Shown: piece after piece, positions 8,238 to 16,564 of the stretch
Numbering within the stretch: the first letter of the stretch is position 1
Layout of the letters: each line of letters starts with the position of its first letter
DNA from: Spirosoma linguale DSM 74
Lineage (GTDB): Bacteria; Bacteroidota; Bacteroidia; Cytophagales; Spirosomataceae
Assembly: GCA_000024525.1 (NCBI GenBank)
Contig: CP001769.1
Coordinates: 6,047,001-6,111,000, forward strand
Reading direction: 5' to 3'
Length of the DNA: 64,000 bases
Position numbers and translations under genes: made by a program
Notes under the pieces: model-generated
Database searches by the model: none
What the model saw: the letters and a program-made list of their open reading frames with translations, nothing else
What the model was told of the DNA's origin: nothing

Positions 8238-9524
8238 CTAAGCATAGAGCGGAAATGCTTTCATCCACTCGTTGATTTCTTCTTTAACGGTTGCCAGTGT
8301 TGCCGCGTCGTCGTGGTTCATCAGCACCTTGTCGATATATACGACAATTTGCTCCATGTCCGATTCTTTTAGGCCACGGGTTGTCATAGCGGCCGTACCA
8401 ACGCGCATCCCCGACGTTACCATCGGCGACTTATCGTCGAACGGAACCATGTTTTTGTTGATGGTTATATCGGCTTTAATCAGTGTGTTCTCGGCCAGTT
8501 TACCCGTCAGCCCTTTCGAACGCAGGTCGATCAGCATCAGGTGGTTATCCGTACCGCCCGAAATAATTTCGTAACCCCGACTCAGGAAAGCGTTGGCCAT
8601 TGCCTGGGCGTTGGCTTTCACCTGAACGGCATAATCATAGAAATCGTCGCTCAACGCTTCGCCAAAGGCAACGGCTTTTGCGGCAATAATATGTTCTAAC
8701 GGTCCGCCCTGTGTGCCCGGAAACACGCCCGAATCCAGCAGCGACGACATAAGACGGGTTTCGCCTTTTACCGTTTTAATACCGAATGGATTCTCGAAGT
8801 CGTTCCGCATCATGATGATACCACCCCGTGTGCCGCGCAGCGTTTTGTGGGTTGTTGTAGTAACGATATGGGCATGCGCCAGCGGATCATTCAACAGCCC
8901 TTTGGCGATCAGACCGGCCGGGTGCGATACGTCGGCCAGCAGTAAGGCGCCAATCTCGTCGGCAATGGCGCGCAGCCGGGCGTAATCCCAATCGCGGCTA
9001 TAGGCCGAAGCACCACAGATCAACAGCTTCGGGCGTTCGCGCTTGGCGGTTTCTTCAACCACATCGTAGTTAATAACACCGGTTTCTTTTTCGACACCGT
9101 AAAAGGTAGGGCGGAAATATTTACCTGAAATATTTACCGATGAACCATGGGTGAGGTGACCGCCGTGCGAAAGGTCGAAACCCAGAATGGTGTCGCCGGG
9201 ATGCAGGCAGGCCAGAAATACGGCCGTGTTGGCATTGGCACCTGAGTGCGGCTGCACATTGACCCAGGAAGCGCCGAAGAGTTCTTTGGCACGGTCGATG
9301 GCAATCTGTTCAACCTGATCGACCACTTCGCAACCGCCATAGTACCGTTTGCCGGGCAGGCCTTCGGCGTATTTATTGGTCAGGACACTACCGGCCGCTT
9401 CCATAACAGCGGGCGACACGAAGTTTTCGGAGGCTATTAATTCAATACCCGACTCCTGCCGGTGTTGTTCTTTAGCAATTAGGTCAAATACCTGCGTATC
9501 GCGGGTGGTGGTGGCGGTCGTCAT
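8238..9524 (-). CDS. glyA: Serine hydroxymethyltransferase
   Basis: 428 residues when started at ATG 9524; the longer reading adds 21 unrelated residues that overlap a structured leader. The PLP-binding site is [15 protein letters not shown] with Lys227; other family marks are [10 protein letters not shown] near the N-terminus, [10 protein letters not shown] and the HSGANAN motif. The cytosolic enzyme converts serine and tetrahydrofolate to glycine and methylene-tetrahydrofolate. A TAnnTTTG box lies at 9608-9615 and a stem-loop at 9566-9593 falls in the leader between them. It is probably monocistronic, as an inverted repeat separates it from tatC. Confidence 0.98.
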   Translation of the reverse strand: MTTATTTRDTQVFDLIAKEQHRQESGIELIASENFVSPAVMEAAGSVLTNKYAEGLPGKRYYGGCEVVDQVEQIAIDRAKELFGASWVNVQPHSGANANTAVFLACLHPGDTILGFDLSHGGHLTHGSSVNISGKYFRPTFYGVEKETGVINYDVVEETAKRERPKLLICGASAYSRDWDYARLRAIADEIGALLLADVSHPAGLIAKGLLNDPLAHAHIVTTTTHKTLRGTRGGIIMMRNDFENPFGIKTVKGETRLMSSLLDSGVFPGTQGGPLEHIIAAKAVAFGEALSDDFYDYAVQVKANAQAMANAFLSRGYEIISGGTDNHLMLIDLRSKGLTGKLAENTLIKADITINKNMVPFDDKSPMVTSGMRVGTAAMTTRGLKESDMEQIVVYIDKVLMNHDDAATLATVKEEINEWMKAFPLYA

Positions 9525-9565
9525 GCTACGAGCGTTTTTTGTATTCGGTTTTTTAAATTCCGGAC

Positions 9566-9593
9566 GGTTGCCCCGGCGAACCGGCAAACAACC
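9566..9593 (-). promoter_or_regulatory. 5' leader stem-loop of glyA with UUCG tetraloop
   Basis: Read on the - strand, GGTTG pairs with CAACC and, inside an internal loop (TTTG against GG), CCGG pairs with CCGG around a TTCG tetraloop. It falls near the start of the predicted glyA transcript. It could stabilise the mRNA or have a regulatory role; it does not look like a known glycine, SAM or THF riboswitch. Confidence 0.5.
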
Positions 9594-9607
9594 AACTTAG
9601 TAGAATA

Positions 9608-9615
9608 CAAAGGTA
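9608..9615 (-). promoter_or_regulatory. Bacteroidota -7 box upstream of glyA
   Basis: TACCTTTG on the - strand fits the TAnnTTTG consensus, with a start point expected near 9601, about 77 bases before the glyA ATG. No clear TTTG at -33 is seen. Confidence 0.5.
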
Positions 9616-9657
9616 CGGTAGAAAATGGTAGAATTTGCGGGAAACCCAACGAGTAAA

Positions 9658-10530
9658 TTATCCTTTTCCTTTTGCCAGCGCCTGGTATTGAAAAGGTGTT
9701 ATGCTGGTATAGAGCTTAAACTGCCGATGAAAATGTGAACTGTTGTTATACCCGCAGTCGAGACTAACCTGACTGATACTTAGATCAGTCGTTGTGAGCA
9801 GCTTACGGGCGTGGCCAATGCGTAGTTCGTTCAGGTATTCGACAAACGTTTTACGGGTACGGTTTTTAAAATACCGGCAGAAAGCCGCCGGGGCCATTCC
9901 GGCAATCGACGCAATGGATTCTATGCGAATCTCTTCCCGAAAATGCAGCAGAACAAATTCGAGCACTCGCTTCATTCGCTCGGTTTCGGCCGCGCCGGGG
10001 GCCAGCTGGTAGCCGTCACTGGCCAATAGATAAGCCTCCTGATCGGTGGCCAGTTCGTTTAGTATCGTTAGCAGACCCAACAGTTGGGGCAAGCCGGTCT
10101 GCTGCGGCAACTGTTCCAGGAGTTCGCTGACAGACTGGCTCATAGCCTGACTAAAGCGGAGGCCATACCGGGACCGTTCGAGCAGTTTACGTACCGACTC
10201 CGCTTCGGGTACCGTTGCCAATCCCCGCTCGGGAAACGTAGCCGGGAACTGCACCACTATAGACACAGCTTTCTGAACAGAACCAGCCTGATAATAGTCG
10301 TCATCGTTCCGCCAGAAATGCGGTAAGTCTGGCCCGAGCAGTACCAGATCGCCCGCCTGAAACGAATCGACGTGGTCCCCAACAAATCGACGGCCGTGGC
10401 TCTTGACGATATAGGTTAGTTCATACTCCGGATGATAATGCCAGGGAGCATCAAAATACGGAATCTGAAATCGGCGAACGAGCAATGAGCTTTGCTCACT
10501 GAATACTAACTTTTCAAAAAGAGCTTTCAC
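9658..10530 (-). CDS. AraC family transcriptional regulator with cupin sensor domain
   Basis: 290 residues. The N-terminal part (about 15-90) has the cupin-like AraC binding pattern (WHYHPEYELTYI, then GDLVLLGPDLPHFW). The C-terminal 100 residues hold two helix-turn-helix units: IRIESIASIAGMAPAAFCRYFKNRTRKTF and LSISQVSLDCGYNNSSHFHRQFK, the second matching the AraC signature. The ligand is unknown; this cupin type is common in sugar-responsive regulators. It is divergent from the phytanoyl-CoA dioxygenase-like gene (139 bases between starts), which is its most likely target. Confidence 0.93.
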   Translation of the reverse strand: MKALFEKLVFSEQSSLLVRRFQIPYFDAPWHYHPEYELTYIVKSHGRRFVGDHVDSFQAGDLVLLGPDLPHFWRNDDDYYQAGSVQKAVSIVVQFPATFPERGLATVPEAESVRKLLERSRYGLRFSQAMSQSVSELLEQLPQQTGLPQLLGLLTILNELATDQEAYLLASDGYQLAPGAAETERMKRVLEFVLLHFREEIRIESIASIAGMAPAAFCRYFKNRTRKTFVEYLNELRIGHARKLLTTTDLSISQVSLDCGYNNSSHFHRQFKLYTSITPFQYQALAKGKG

Positions 10531-10634
10531 AAAACATCCTATTTTAACCCAGCTATAAATCAGGGCAGAACAATTTCGTCAAAATTAAGCACAAACACGC
10601 AAAACTCCTGCTTTCTTATCGGGCGAAGGGTTAT

Positions 10635-10642
10635 TACTTTTG
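10635..10642 (+). promoter_or_regulatory. Bacteroidota -7 box upstream of the PhyH-like gene
   Basis: TACTTTTG matches TAnnTTTG, with a near match TTTC at about 10612-10615 in the -33 region. A start point near 10649 would leave the upstream TTG at 10640 untranscribed and supports ATG 10670 as the real start of the next gene. Confidence 0.55.
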
Positions 10643-10669
10643 TTCTATCTATTCCTTAAACGATACTAC

Positions 10670-11503
10670 ATGGAAGCGACTATTGACAAAGCAGTATTAC
10701 TGACCGAGCTGGATGCTCCTTATCCGGTCAGTCAGGAGGCTATTGCGTTCTATCGGGAGAAAGGGTATGTAAAGTTGAAAGATGTACTGAGCCCGGCAGT
10801 ACTCGAGTATTATGGTACGATCATATCCGATCTGGTTTTTAAACTCAACACGCTCATCAAACCAATGGAAGAGCGCACGACCTACGAGCGGGCGTTCCTC
10901 CAGATTATGAATCTGTGGCGCGAAGATGAGCAGGCCAAAGAATTCGTTTTTTCGAAACGACTCGCACAAATCGCTACCGATCTGATGGGCGTTCAGGGAG
11001 TCCGAATCTATCACGATCAGGCGCTGTATAAAGAGCCGTCGGGTGGCATTACGCCCTGGCATGCCGATCAGTTTTACTGGCCGCTGGCGTCGCCCAATAC
11101 CGTTACCGTCTGGATTCCATTGCAGGCCACGCCCATGGAAATGGGACCGCTGGCTTTTGCCGAAGGTAGCCAGACTGTTGAAATTGGCCGCGATGTAGAG
11201 ATTAGCGATGAAAGCGAGAAAATTCTGGCGGATGAACTCACCCGGCAGAACTTCACCATGCACGACACCCCGTTCGATCTCGGCGAGGTGAGTTACCACG
11301 CGGGCTGGACATTCCACCGCGCCGGTCCGAACGTCTCTGACCAGCCGCGCAAAGTGATGACCATGATTTATATGGATAAAGATCAGGTCGTTATGCAGCC
11401 ACGCAACCGGTTTCAGGTGGCCGACCACGCCAAATGGCTTGATAATGTGCCCATTGGCAGCCATCCACAGGATGAACTAAACCCGGTGATATTTAGCTAT
11501 TAA
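10670..11503 (+). CDS. Phytanoyl-CoA dioxygenase (PhyH) family protein
   Basis: 277 residues from ATG 10670. It has the Fe(II)/2-oxoglutarate dioxygenase pattern: WHADQFYW (HxD iron ligands, about residues 128-135), a distal His in AGWTFHRAGPN (about 220-230) followed by Arg in DQPRKVMTMIY for 2-oxoglutarate. Family members hydroxylate diverse small molecules; the substrate cannot be predicted here. It is divergent from an AraC regulator, which suggests inducible expression, and is followed by a strong hairpin terminator, so it is likely transcribed alone. A longer reading from TTG 10640 is unlikely because it would overlap the promoter box. Confidence 0.9.
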   Translation: MEATIDKAVLLTELDAPYPVSQEAIAFYREKGYVKLKDVLSPAVLEYYGTIISDLVFKLNTLIKPMEERTTYERAFLQIMNLWREDEQAKEFVFSKRLAQIATDLMGVQGVRIYHDQALYKEPSGGITPWHADQFYWPLASPNTVTVWIPLQATPMEMGPLAFAEGSQTVEIGRDVEISDESEKILADELTRQNFTMHDTPFDLGEVSYHAGWTFHRAGPNVSDQPRKVMTMIYMDKDQVVMQPRNRFQVADHAKWLDNVPIGSHPQDELNPVIFSY

Positions 11504-11527
11504 TGAGTCTGTTTTGCGTTTTATAAA

Positions 11528-11555
11528 GAAAACCCCGGCCAACATCGGGGTTTTC
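11528..11555 (+). terminator. Rho-independent terminator after the PhyH-like gene
   Basis: GAAAACCCCG pairs perfectly with CGGGGTTTTC around an 8-base loop, with TTCTTG following, 24 bases beyond the stop. Confidence 0.85.
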
Positions 11556-11635
11556 TTGTGTAGTTACACCCAAAATGGAAATATTTTCGTTCAATTGCTG
11601 TTCACTCACCAAAACCATCACTTACCCAAAGCGGT

Positions 11636-13735
11636 ATGAAATCAATTAGTACGCTCGTTGTGTGGCTGCTTGTCAGCCTGACTGCACTGGCGCAAATACG
11701 TAAAGACCCAACCAGTTGGTCAGCTAAAGTCGACAAGCAACCTGCTCAGGTTGGCGATGTTATTAGTGTCCGTATTCAGGTCAGTATTGACCAAAACTGG
11801 CATGTTTACTCCAATGACCTCGATCCAAATATTGGTCCATTGCCCACTACGTTCAAGTTTCCGGCATCCGATGCCTATACGCTTGTTGGAAAGGTAACGC
11901 CGGTTGGTGTACAGGAGGTTTACGAAGAAGTCTGGGGCGCGAAAGTGCGTCAGTTCGAGAATAAAGCCGTTTTCGTTCAGAAAGTTAAACTGCTCAAGCC
12001 GACAGCCACGTTCTCCGGTACAGCCGAATACATGTCCTGCTCGTCGAAAGACGGCACCTGCCTTCCACCGGCTGAAGCTGACTTTTCGGTAGCTATCAAT
12101 GCATCGTCGGCAGCTACGGCACCCGCCAGCCCCACGGTAGCCTCAGCACCAACTACAGCATCAGTGGTTACGTCACCCGTTTCTGAAACTGCCGTTGCGG
12201 CCACTACACCCGTCGAAACTGAAACAAAGGCCGCATCCTTAACAGATGCCCAGATTGATTCAAGTGTTTCGAAAGCGCTTACCCCACCGGACGCAAACGT
12301 TGAAGAAGGTACACCGGCTACAAGCGGCTCTTTATGGAGCTTTATGCTGGCAGCTTTCCTGTCGGGTTTGGTAGCGTTGCTTACCCCCTGTGTGTTCCCA
12401 ATCATTCCGGCTACGGTTAGTTTCTTTACCAATCAGCAGGGTGGTCAGTGGAAAGCGTTACTGTATGGCGCTTTTATCATTGGCATTTATGTACTGATCG
12501 GCACCGTGGTGTCACGGTTCAACGGCCCGGCTTTCGCCAATTTCGTCAGCACGCACTGGCTTCCGAACATTCTATTTTTTGCCATCTTCTTCATCTTCGG
12601 CTTATCGTTTTTGGGTCTGTTCGAGATCGTATTGCCCAACTCGCTCATCAACAAGGCCGATGCCAAATCGGAGCAGGGTGGTATCGCCGGTATTTTCTTC
12701 ATGGCCTTTACGCTGGTGCTGGTGTCGTTTTCCTGCACGGGTCCCATCGTCGGCAGTTTGCTGGTAGCTTCGGCGGGTGGCGAAGTTGTCAAGCCGATTC
12801 TGGGAATGGCCGCTTTCTCGTCGGCTTTTGCGATTCCGTTCACCTTATTTGCGGCCTTCCCGCAATGGCTGAAGAACCTGCCCCGGTCGGGTGGTTGGCT
12901 CAACTCGGTGAAAGTGGTGCTTGGCTTCCTGGAACTGGCGCTGGCGTTGAAGTTCCTGAGCATTGCCGATCAGGTATATCACTGGGGCCTGCTTGACCGC
13001 GAAGTGTTCCTGTCGCTCTGGATCGTCATTTTTGCGCTGATTGGCTTTTACTTCCTCGGCAAACTCCGGTTACCGCACGATAGCGAAACCAAGTACATCA
13101 GCGTACAGAAACTGCTGCTGGCTATTGTAACCCTCTCGTTTGTGGTGTACATGATTCCTGGCCTCTGGGGCGCTCCATTGAAAGCATTATCCGGTTATCT
13201 ACCACCCGAAACGTCGCAGGACTTCAACCTGACCAATGCACAGGTAGCCGCCAGTCCAGCCAATGCACTCGGTGAGACACCCAAATACGCCAATCTGTTT
13301 CACCTGCCCCACGGCTTGCAGGGTTTCTTCGATTACAAACAGGCGCTGGCTTATTCTAAAAAGGTTAATAAACCCATCTTCATCGACTTCACCGGACACG
13401 GCTGCGTGAACTGCCGCGAGATGGAAGCCCGCGTCTGGTCGGACCCGGCGGTGATGTCGCGCTTACAGAACGACTTTGTGATTCTGGCCCTGTACGTAGA
13501 CGACAAAACCGAACTACCCGAAGCGGATTGGTACACGTCGACTTACGATCAGAAAGTAAAGAAGACGATTGGCGCACAAAATGCTGACCTGCAAATCACG
13601 AAGTTCAACAACAACGCCCAGCCGCATTATTGCCTGGTCAACAGCGAGGGTAAATTGCTGGTATCACCTAAAAACTACGACCGTGATATTTCGCACTTCG
13701 TAGCGTTTCTGGACTCAGGAAAGGCGAAGTTCTGA
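11636..13735 (+). CDS. DsbD-like protein-disulfide reductase (thiol:disulfide interchange protein)
   Basis: 699 residues in three parts: a signal peptide (about 1-19) and N-terminal periplasmic domain (20-150) with paired Cys in MSCSSKDGTCLPP; a low-complexity Ala/Thr/Pro linker (about 155-225); a membrane core (about 232-515) with conserved LTPCVFPIIPATVSFF and SCTGPIVGSLL Cys; and a C-terminal thioredoxin-like domain with CVNC (Cys590 and Cys593) after FIDFTGHG. DsbD passes electrons from cytosolic thioredoxin across the inner membrane to periplasmic thiols, for disulfide isomerisation or cytochrome c maturation, which fits the number of c-type haem proteins in this window. The long TP-rich linker is unusual. 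It appears monocistronic with its own terminator. Confidence 0.93.
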   Translation: MKSISTLVVWLLVSLTALAQIRKDPTSWSAKVDKQPAQVGDVISVRIQVSIDQNWHVYSNDLDPNIGPLPTTFKFPASDAYTLVGKVTPVGVQEVYEEVWGAKVRQFENKAVFVQKVKLLKPTATFSGTAEYMSCSSKDGTCLPPAEADFSVAINASSAATAPASPTVASAPTTASVVTSPVSETAVAATTPVETETKAASLTDAQIDSSVSKALTPPDANVEEGTPATSGSLWSFMLAAFLSGLVALLTPCVFPIIPATVSFFTNQQGGQWKALLYGAFIIGIYVLIGTVVSRFNGPAFANFVSTHWLPNILFFAIFFIFGLSFLGLFEIVLPNSLINKADAKSEQGGIAGIFFMAFTLVLVSFSCTGPIVGSLLVASAGGEVVKPILGMAAFSSAFAIPFTLFAAFPQWLKNLPRSGGWLNSVKVVLGFLELALALKFLSIADQVYHWGLLDREVFLSLWIVIFALIGFYFLGKLRLPHDSETKYISVQKLLLAIVTLSFVVYMIPGLWGAPLKALSGYLPPETSQDFNLTNAQVAASPANALGETPKYANLFHLPHGLQGFFDYKQALAYSKKVNKPIFIDFTGHGCVNCREMEARVWSDPAVMSRLQNDFVILALYVDDKTELPEADWYTSTYDQKVKKTIGAQNADLQITKFNNNAQPHYCLVNSEGKLLVSPKNYDRDISHFVAFLDSGKAKF

Positions 13736-13771
13736 TTACTCGGGCCTGTTTCTTTTGATTGTTCTTACCAT

Positions 13772-13804
13772 ACAAACGCTATTTCTTAAAGAAATGGCGT
13801 TTGT
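13772..13804 (+). terminator. Hairpin terminator after the DsbD-like gene
   Basis: ACAAACGCTATTTCTT pairs with AAGAAATGGCGTTTGT (one G-T pair) around a single base, 36 bases after the stop, followed by TATATAGG. Confidence 0.75.
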
Positions 13805-13839
13805 TATATAGGTCTATTCGTGGAGTCGGGTCCTCAGAC

Positions 13840-13908
13840 CTGACAAGCTAGATTTCTCAAAACCTATTGAAAAAACAACAATAGGTTTTGAGAAATCTAG
13901 CTTGTCAG
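13840..13908. repeat. Perfect 30-bp inverted repeat
   Basis: Arms at 13840-13869 and 13879-13908 are perfect inverted copies around a 9-base A-rich loop. Each contains AAGCTAGATTTCTCAAAACC or its complement. The right arm ends in GTCAG, which is shared with the CTTA/TAAG-loop hairpin starting at 13904. The stretch 13736-13995 otherwise holds no gene. Confidence 0.85.
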
Positions 13909-13923
13909 TTTTAAGAAACTGAC
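13904..13923. repeat. CTTA/TAAG-loop hairpin, copy 1
   Basis: GTCAGTTTTAAGAAACTGAC: an 8-bp stem around TAAG. The same core, in the other orientation, recurs at 16502-16533 and 48671-48700 with different outer stems. Confidence 0.75.
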
Positions 13924-13995
13924 ATCACGATACTCGACGTTGAAATACTTCGTGCCTCAGTATGACAAAAACAATCTATCCCAAGCACCTCAAGG

Positions 13996-14313
13996 ATGAA
14001 CGTACTTTTTGTTTGCAGCAGAAATCAATGGCGAAGCCCAACTGCCGAAACAATTTATAAACGCCATCCCATCCACAACGTAAAGTCAGCCGGGACAGAG
14101 CCATCTGCCCGAATCAAAATAACAGCCAAGCTTATTGACTGGGCAGATATAATCTTTGTGATGGAGAAACGTCATAAAGAACGTATCACTGGCCGATTCA
14201 CAGATGTAGTCAATAGTAAGCAGATTATAGTTCTTGACATTGCTGACGACTATGAATACATGGATGAGGAGTTGATCGACTCCATAAAAGCTTCAGTTTC
14301 ACCTTACCTTTAG
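13996..14313 (+). CDS. Low-molecular-weight protein tyrosine phosphatase-like protein
   Basis: 105 residues. It starts MNVLFVCSRNQWRSPTAE, which carries the CX5RS phosphatase loop (Cys7, Arg13, Ser14). A later WADIIFVMEKRHKERI matches the part of the fold following the central sheet. At 105 residues it is shorter than typical LMW-PTPs (about 140-160) and the usual C-terminal DPY/F catalytic Asp segment is not clearly present; LDIADDYEYMD is the best candidate. Similar short phosphatase-like proteins are common in bacteria and their substrates are unknown. No partner kinase is adjacent. Confidence 0.85.
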   Translation: MNVLFVCSRNQWRSPTAETIYKRHPIHNVKSAGTEPSARIKITAKLIDWADIIFVMEKRHKERITGRFTDVVNSKQIIVLDIADDYEYMDEELIDSIKASVSPYL

Positions 14314-14329
14314 AATAGGTACAACTCTC

Positions 14330-15535
14330 TTACTGCACCGTTGTAAAGAGCGTATACGTACCAGCCAGCCAATCTGGAATCGTTTGAACGTGGGTTTTAC
14401 CGACGCTGGTGAAGAGCTGTACGGTTTTGCCCGCTCCCCGCGCCTGCATAGCATCGTAGGCGTTTTTGGAGTTCAGGTAGTACACCTGCGGATCGGCATC
14501 TCCATGATACAGTTGCAGCGTGGTCAGCGGCTTCCAGTCGTAAATGTTGTTATCGGCCACGGCGTTGAGAAAGGCCGTATCCGTTCCGTTCAGGATGCCC
14601 GCTTTGAATGAATCAGTCAGTACCTGGTCGAAGCTTACGTCCAGCGTAGCCAGTTGCCGGTTTTTCTGAATATCGGTCAGATAAGGTTCCTTGAAGTAGA
14701 AAGACAGCGGTCGGTTAAGTTTATAAATCTGGTCGTAGGTTAATAATACCCACAAGAATGCCCGGTTCCACTGCGCTACCCCCGCCGATTTCTGCGTCAG
14801 CAAAGCCTTCATGAAACTGGTTTTATCGTAGGCTCCCGCACCGCAGGAAACCGCCCGCAGGTTAAATTCCGTGGGCACTTCATCCTGCATCTTTTTGTAC
14901 AGCGCCATGGTAGCGTACCCCCCTTCTGAATACCCCGCCATATAGAGCCGGGAATCCCATTTGACCTCCGAATGACTGCCTATATACTCACGGGCAGCCC
15001 GCAGCATATCTAAACTGGCCTGTGCCAGACTCGTCCGGTTTTCGTAAGTATGCGGCAGACTCTTGGATGCCCCAAACCCAATGTAATCCGGACAGACCAT
15101 AATGTAGCCGATAGACGCAAAAATCGTGGCGAACTGATAGGCTTCGCTCTCCGGCCCGAAATTGGAAGGGGCGTCAGCATCATCAAAAATGGTCCCGTGT
15201 TGCTGACTGATCATGGGAACGGCAGTGGTCGTGTTGGGCACAATTAGCAGACCCGATGCCTGAATGGCTGTGCCATCCCAGTTTTTAGTCTTATAAACAA
15301 GCTTCACCACCGATATTCCCTGTTTCAATAGCAGTGCATACAGGGGGCTAATGGCTGATGCCTGAGCCACCAACTGATCTTTGGAAATCGTAGCAACGTC
15401 ACTGCTGCTTACCAGATATTGATCGGCAACGGGTTGCGGATCGGCGGTTTTTGACGTACACCCGATCAGGTACAGGGCAATGAAAAACGCCACGCTGAAC
15501 GAGCGGCTTGCTTTGAGAACGTATCGTAAATTCAT
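14330..15535 (-). CDS. Alpha/beta hydrolase lipoprotein (secreted lipase/esterase-like)
   Basis: 401 residues from ATG 15535, with a lipoprotein signal (FFIALYLIGCTS; Cys about 24 is the lipidated residue). The fold is shown by AGYSEGGYATMALYKK (nucleophile Ser in GYSEGG), YHGDADPQVYY (acid Asp) and GKTHVQTIPDW (catalytic His near the C-terminus). It resembles secretory lipases that cleave esters. It is the last gene on the strand of the SusCD locus, 132 bases after the phosphatase-family gene, so it may act on the same substrate, but the gap leaves operon membership open. The upstream reading to 15613 adds a non-signal N-terminus and is rejected. Confidence 0.85.
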   Translation of the reverse strand: MNLRYVLKASRSFSVAFFIALYLIGCTSKTADPQPVADQYLVSSSDVATISKDQLVAQASAISPLYALLLKQGISVVKLVYKTKNWDGTAIQASGLLIVPNTTTAVPMISQQHGTIFDDADAPSNFGPESEAYQFATIFASIGYIMVCPDYIGFGASKSLPHTYENRTSLAQASLDMLRAAREYIGSHSEVKWDSRLYMAGYSEGGYATMALYKKMQDEVPTEFNLRAVSCGAGAYDKTSFMKALLTQKSAGVAQWNRAFLWVLLTYDQIYKLNRPLSFYFKEPYLTDIQKNRQLATLDVSFDQVLTDSFKAGILNGTDTAFLNAVADNNIYDWKPLTTLQLYHGDADPQVYYLNSKNAYDAMQARGAGKTVQLFTSVGKTHVQTIPDWLAGTYTLFTTVQ

Positions 15536-15667
15536 GGGTTGGTAGGCGTTAAAACGCTGGCACTTGTGATGACATCTTGTAAACTCCAAAATTAAAGACA
15601 TACAGCCCACCAATGGCTGTATATCTATCTATTGGTGGCCTATCGTTTTTATAATCTATCCATGCAA

Positions 15668-16468
15668 TCAGTTCAGCTTTAGTTCGACGACTACGGGCAG
15701 ATGGTCGGATGCATATTGCTCATCAACGACTCTTGTCGACGTACTTTTTAGCGAGCCACCCTGTTTGACCATCACAAAATCAATGGCGCGGTTGGGGTTT
15801 TTGACCGGAATGGTGGGCGCGCAGGATTGACAGCTTCGCACGAATGTCTGGTCAAAGAGCTGGATAACCTTGCTGTCGGTTTGGGCATTGAAATCGCCCG
15901 CCAGAATGACCGGCAAATCAGTTGCCCCAAAGTGCCGGATGATTAATTCTGACTGCGTAAGCCGGTTCGGTTCCTTCAAATCCAGGTGCGTACTGGCAAA
16001 GATCATGCGCTTTCCTTTGGTTGGCTCTACCGTTATGGCGGCTATGGTTCGGGTTTCGCCCCCAATGGTGGGGTCGATGGGCAGGATAAATCGGGTAGAG
16101 TCGAGAATAGGAAACCGGGAAAGAACCGCAACGCCATAATCGCCCCCCTGGTGGTCAATGGCCTTCGAAAAGAAGAAGTTCATCCCCGTCAGCCGGGCCA
16201 GCTCCTTTGCCTGATTTAACCCCTTCCCCGACCGTTCGGTGTTCACGTCGACCTCCTGCAAGGCGACAAGATCAGGTTTCTCGGCCGTAATGACGCGGGC
16301 AATGGCCTCTACATCAATCTTGCTTCCGGCCGACGGTGGATTGCAGTGATGAATGTTGTACGTCATCACTTTGAGACTTTTTGCTTTCTTCGCTACATCC
16401 GATGGGCCTTCGTGGGCATAGGAAACGAGCGAAATCAGCAGGAACACCAGATTATGGACGAACTTCAT
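15668..16468 (-). CDS. Endonuclease/exonuclease/phosphatase family protein, secreted
   Basis: 266 residues with a signal peptide (MKFVHNLVFLLISLVSYA). Conserved EEP marks: LKVMTYNIHHCN (Asn ligand), LVALQEVDVNTERSGKG (catalytic Glu), ILAGDFNAQTDS (Asp/Asn), and ASDHLPVVVEL at the C-terminus (Asp-His pair). Secreted EEP proteins cleave phosphodiesters in nucleic acids, inositol phosphates or sphingomyelin. It lies downstream of a metallophosphoesterase and the SusC/SusD pair, which supports a role in phosphoester use. Substrate cannot be narrowed by sequence alone. A CTTA-loop hairpin lies upstream, between it and the metallophosphoesterase. Confidence 0.9.
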   Translation of the reverse strand: MKFVHNLVFLLISLVSYAHEGPSDVAKKAKSLKVMTYNIHHCNPPSAGSKIDVEAIARVITAEKPDLVALQEVDVNTERSGKGLNQAKELARLTGMNFFFSKAIDHQGGDYGVAVLSRFPILDSTRFILPIDPTIGGETRTIAAITVEPTKGKRMIFASTHLDLKEPNRLTQSELIIRHFGATDLPVILAGDFNAQTDSKVIQLFDQTFVRSCQSCAPTIPVKNPNRAIDFVMVKQGGSLKSTSTRVVDEQYASDHLPVVVELKLN

Positions 16469-16501
16469 AAATGGTTTTATTTTGATTATTATATAGTATG
16501 C

Positions 16502-16533
16502 GGTGCGGTCAGTTTCTTAAAACTGATCGCACC
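16502..16533. repeat. CTTA-loop hairpin, copy 2
   Basis: Core TCAGTTTCTTAAAACTGA extended by GGTGCG on the left and CGCACC on the right, with one G-T position. It lies between the metallophosphoesterase and the EEP gene and could weaken or end read-through between them. Confidence 0.75.
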
Positions 16534-16564
16534 GCAATGAAACCGATCACACGTCAGAAACAAG

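Noticed and set aside
9560..9600. Possible glycine or THF riboswitch upstream of glyA
   Set aside because: Only one small stem-loop can be drawn; the multi-helix layout and conserved bases of these riboswitches are absent.
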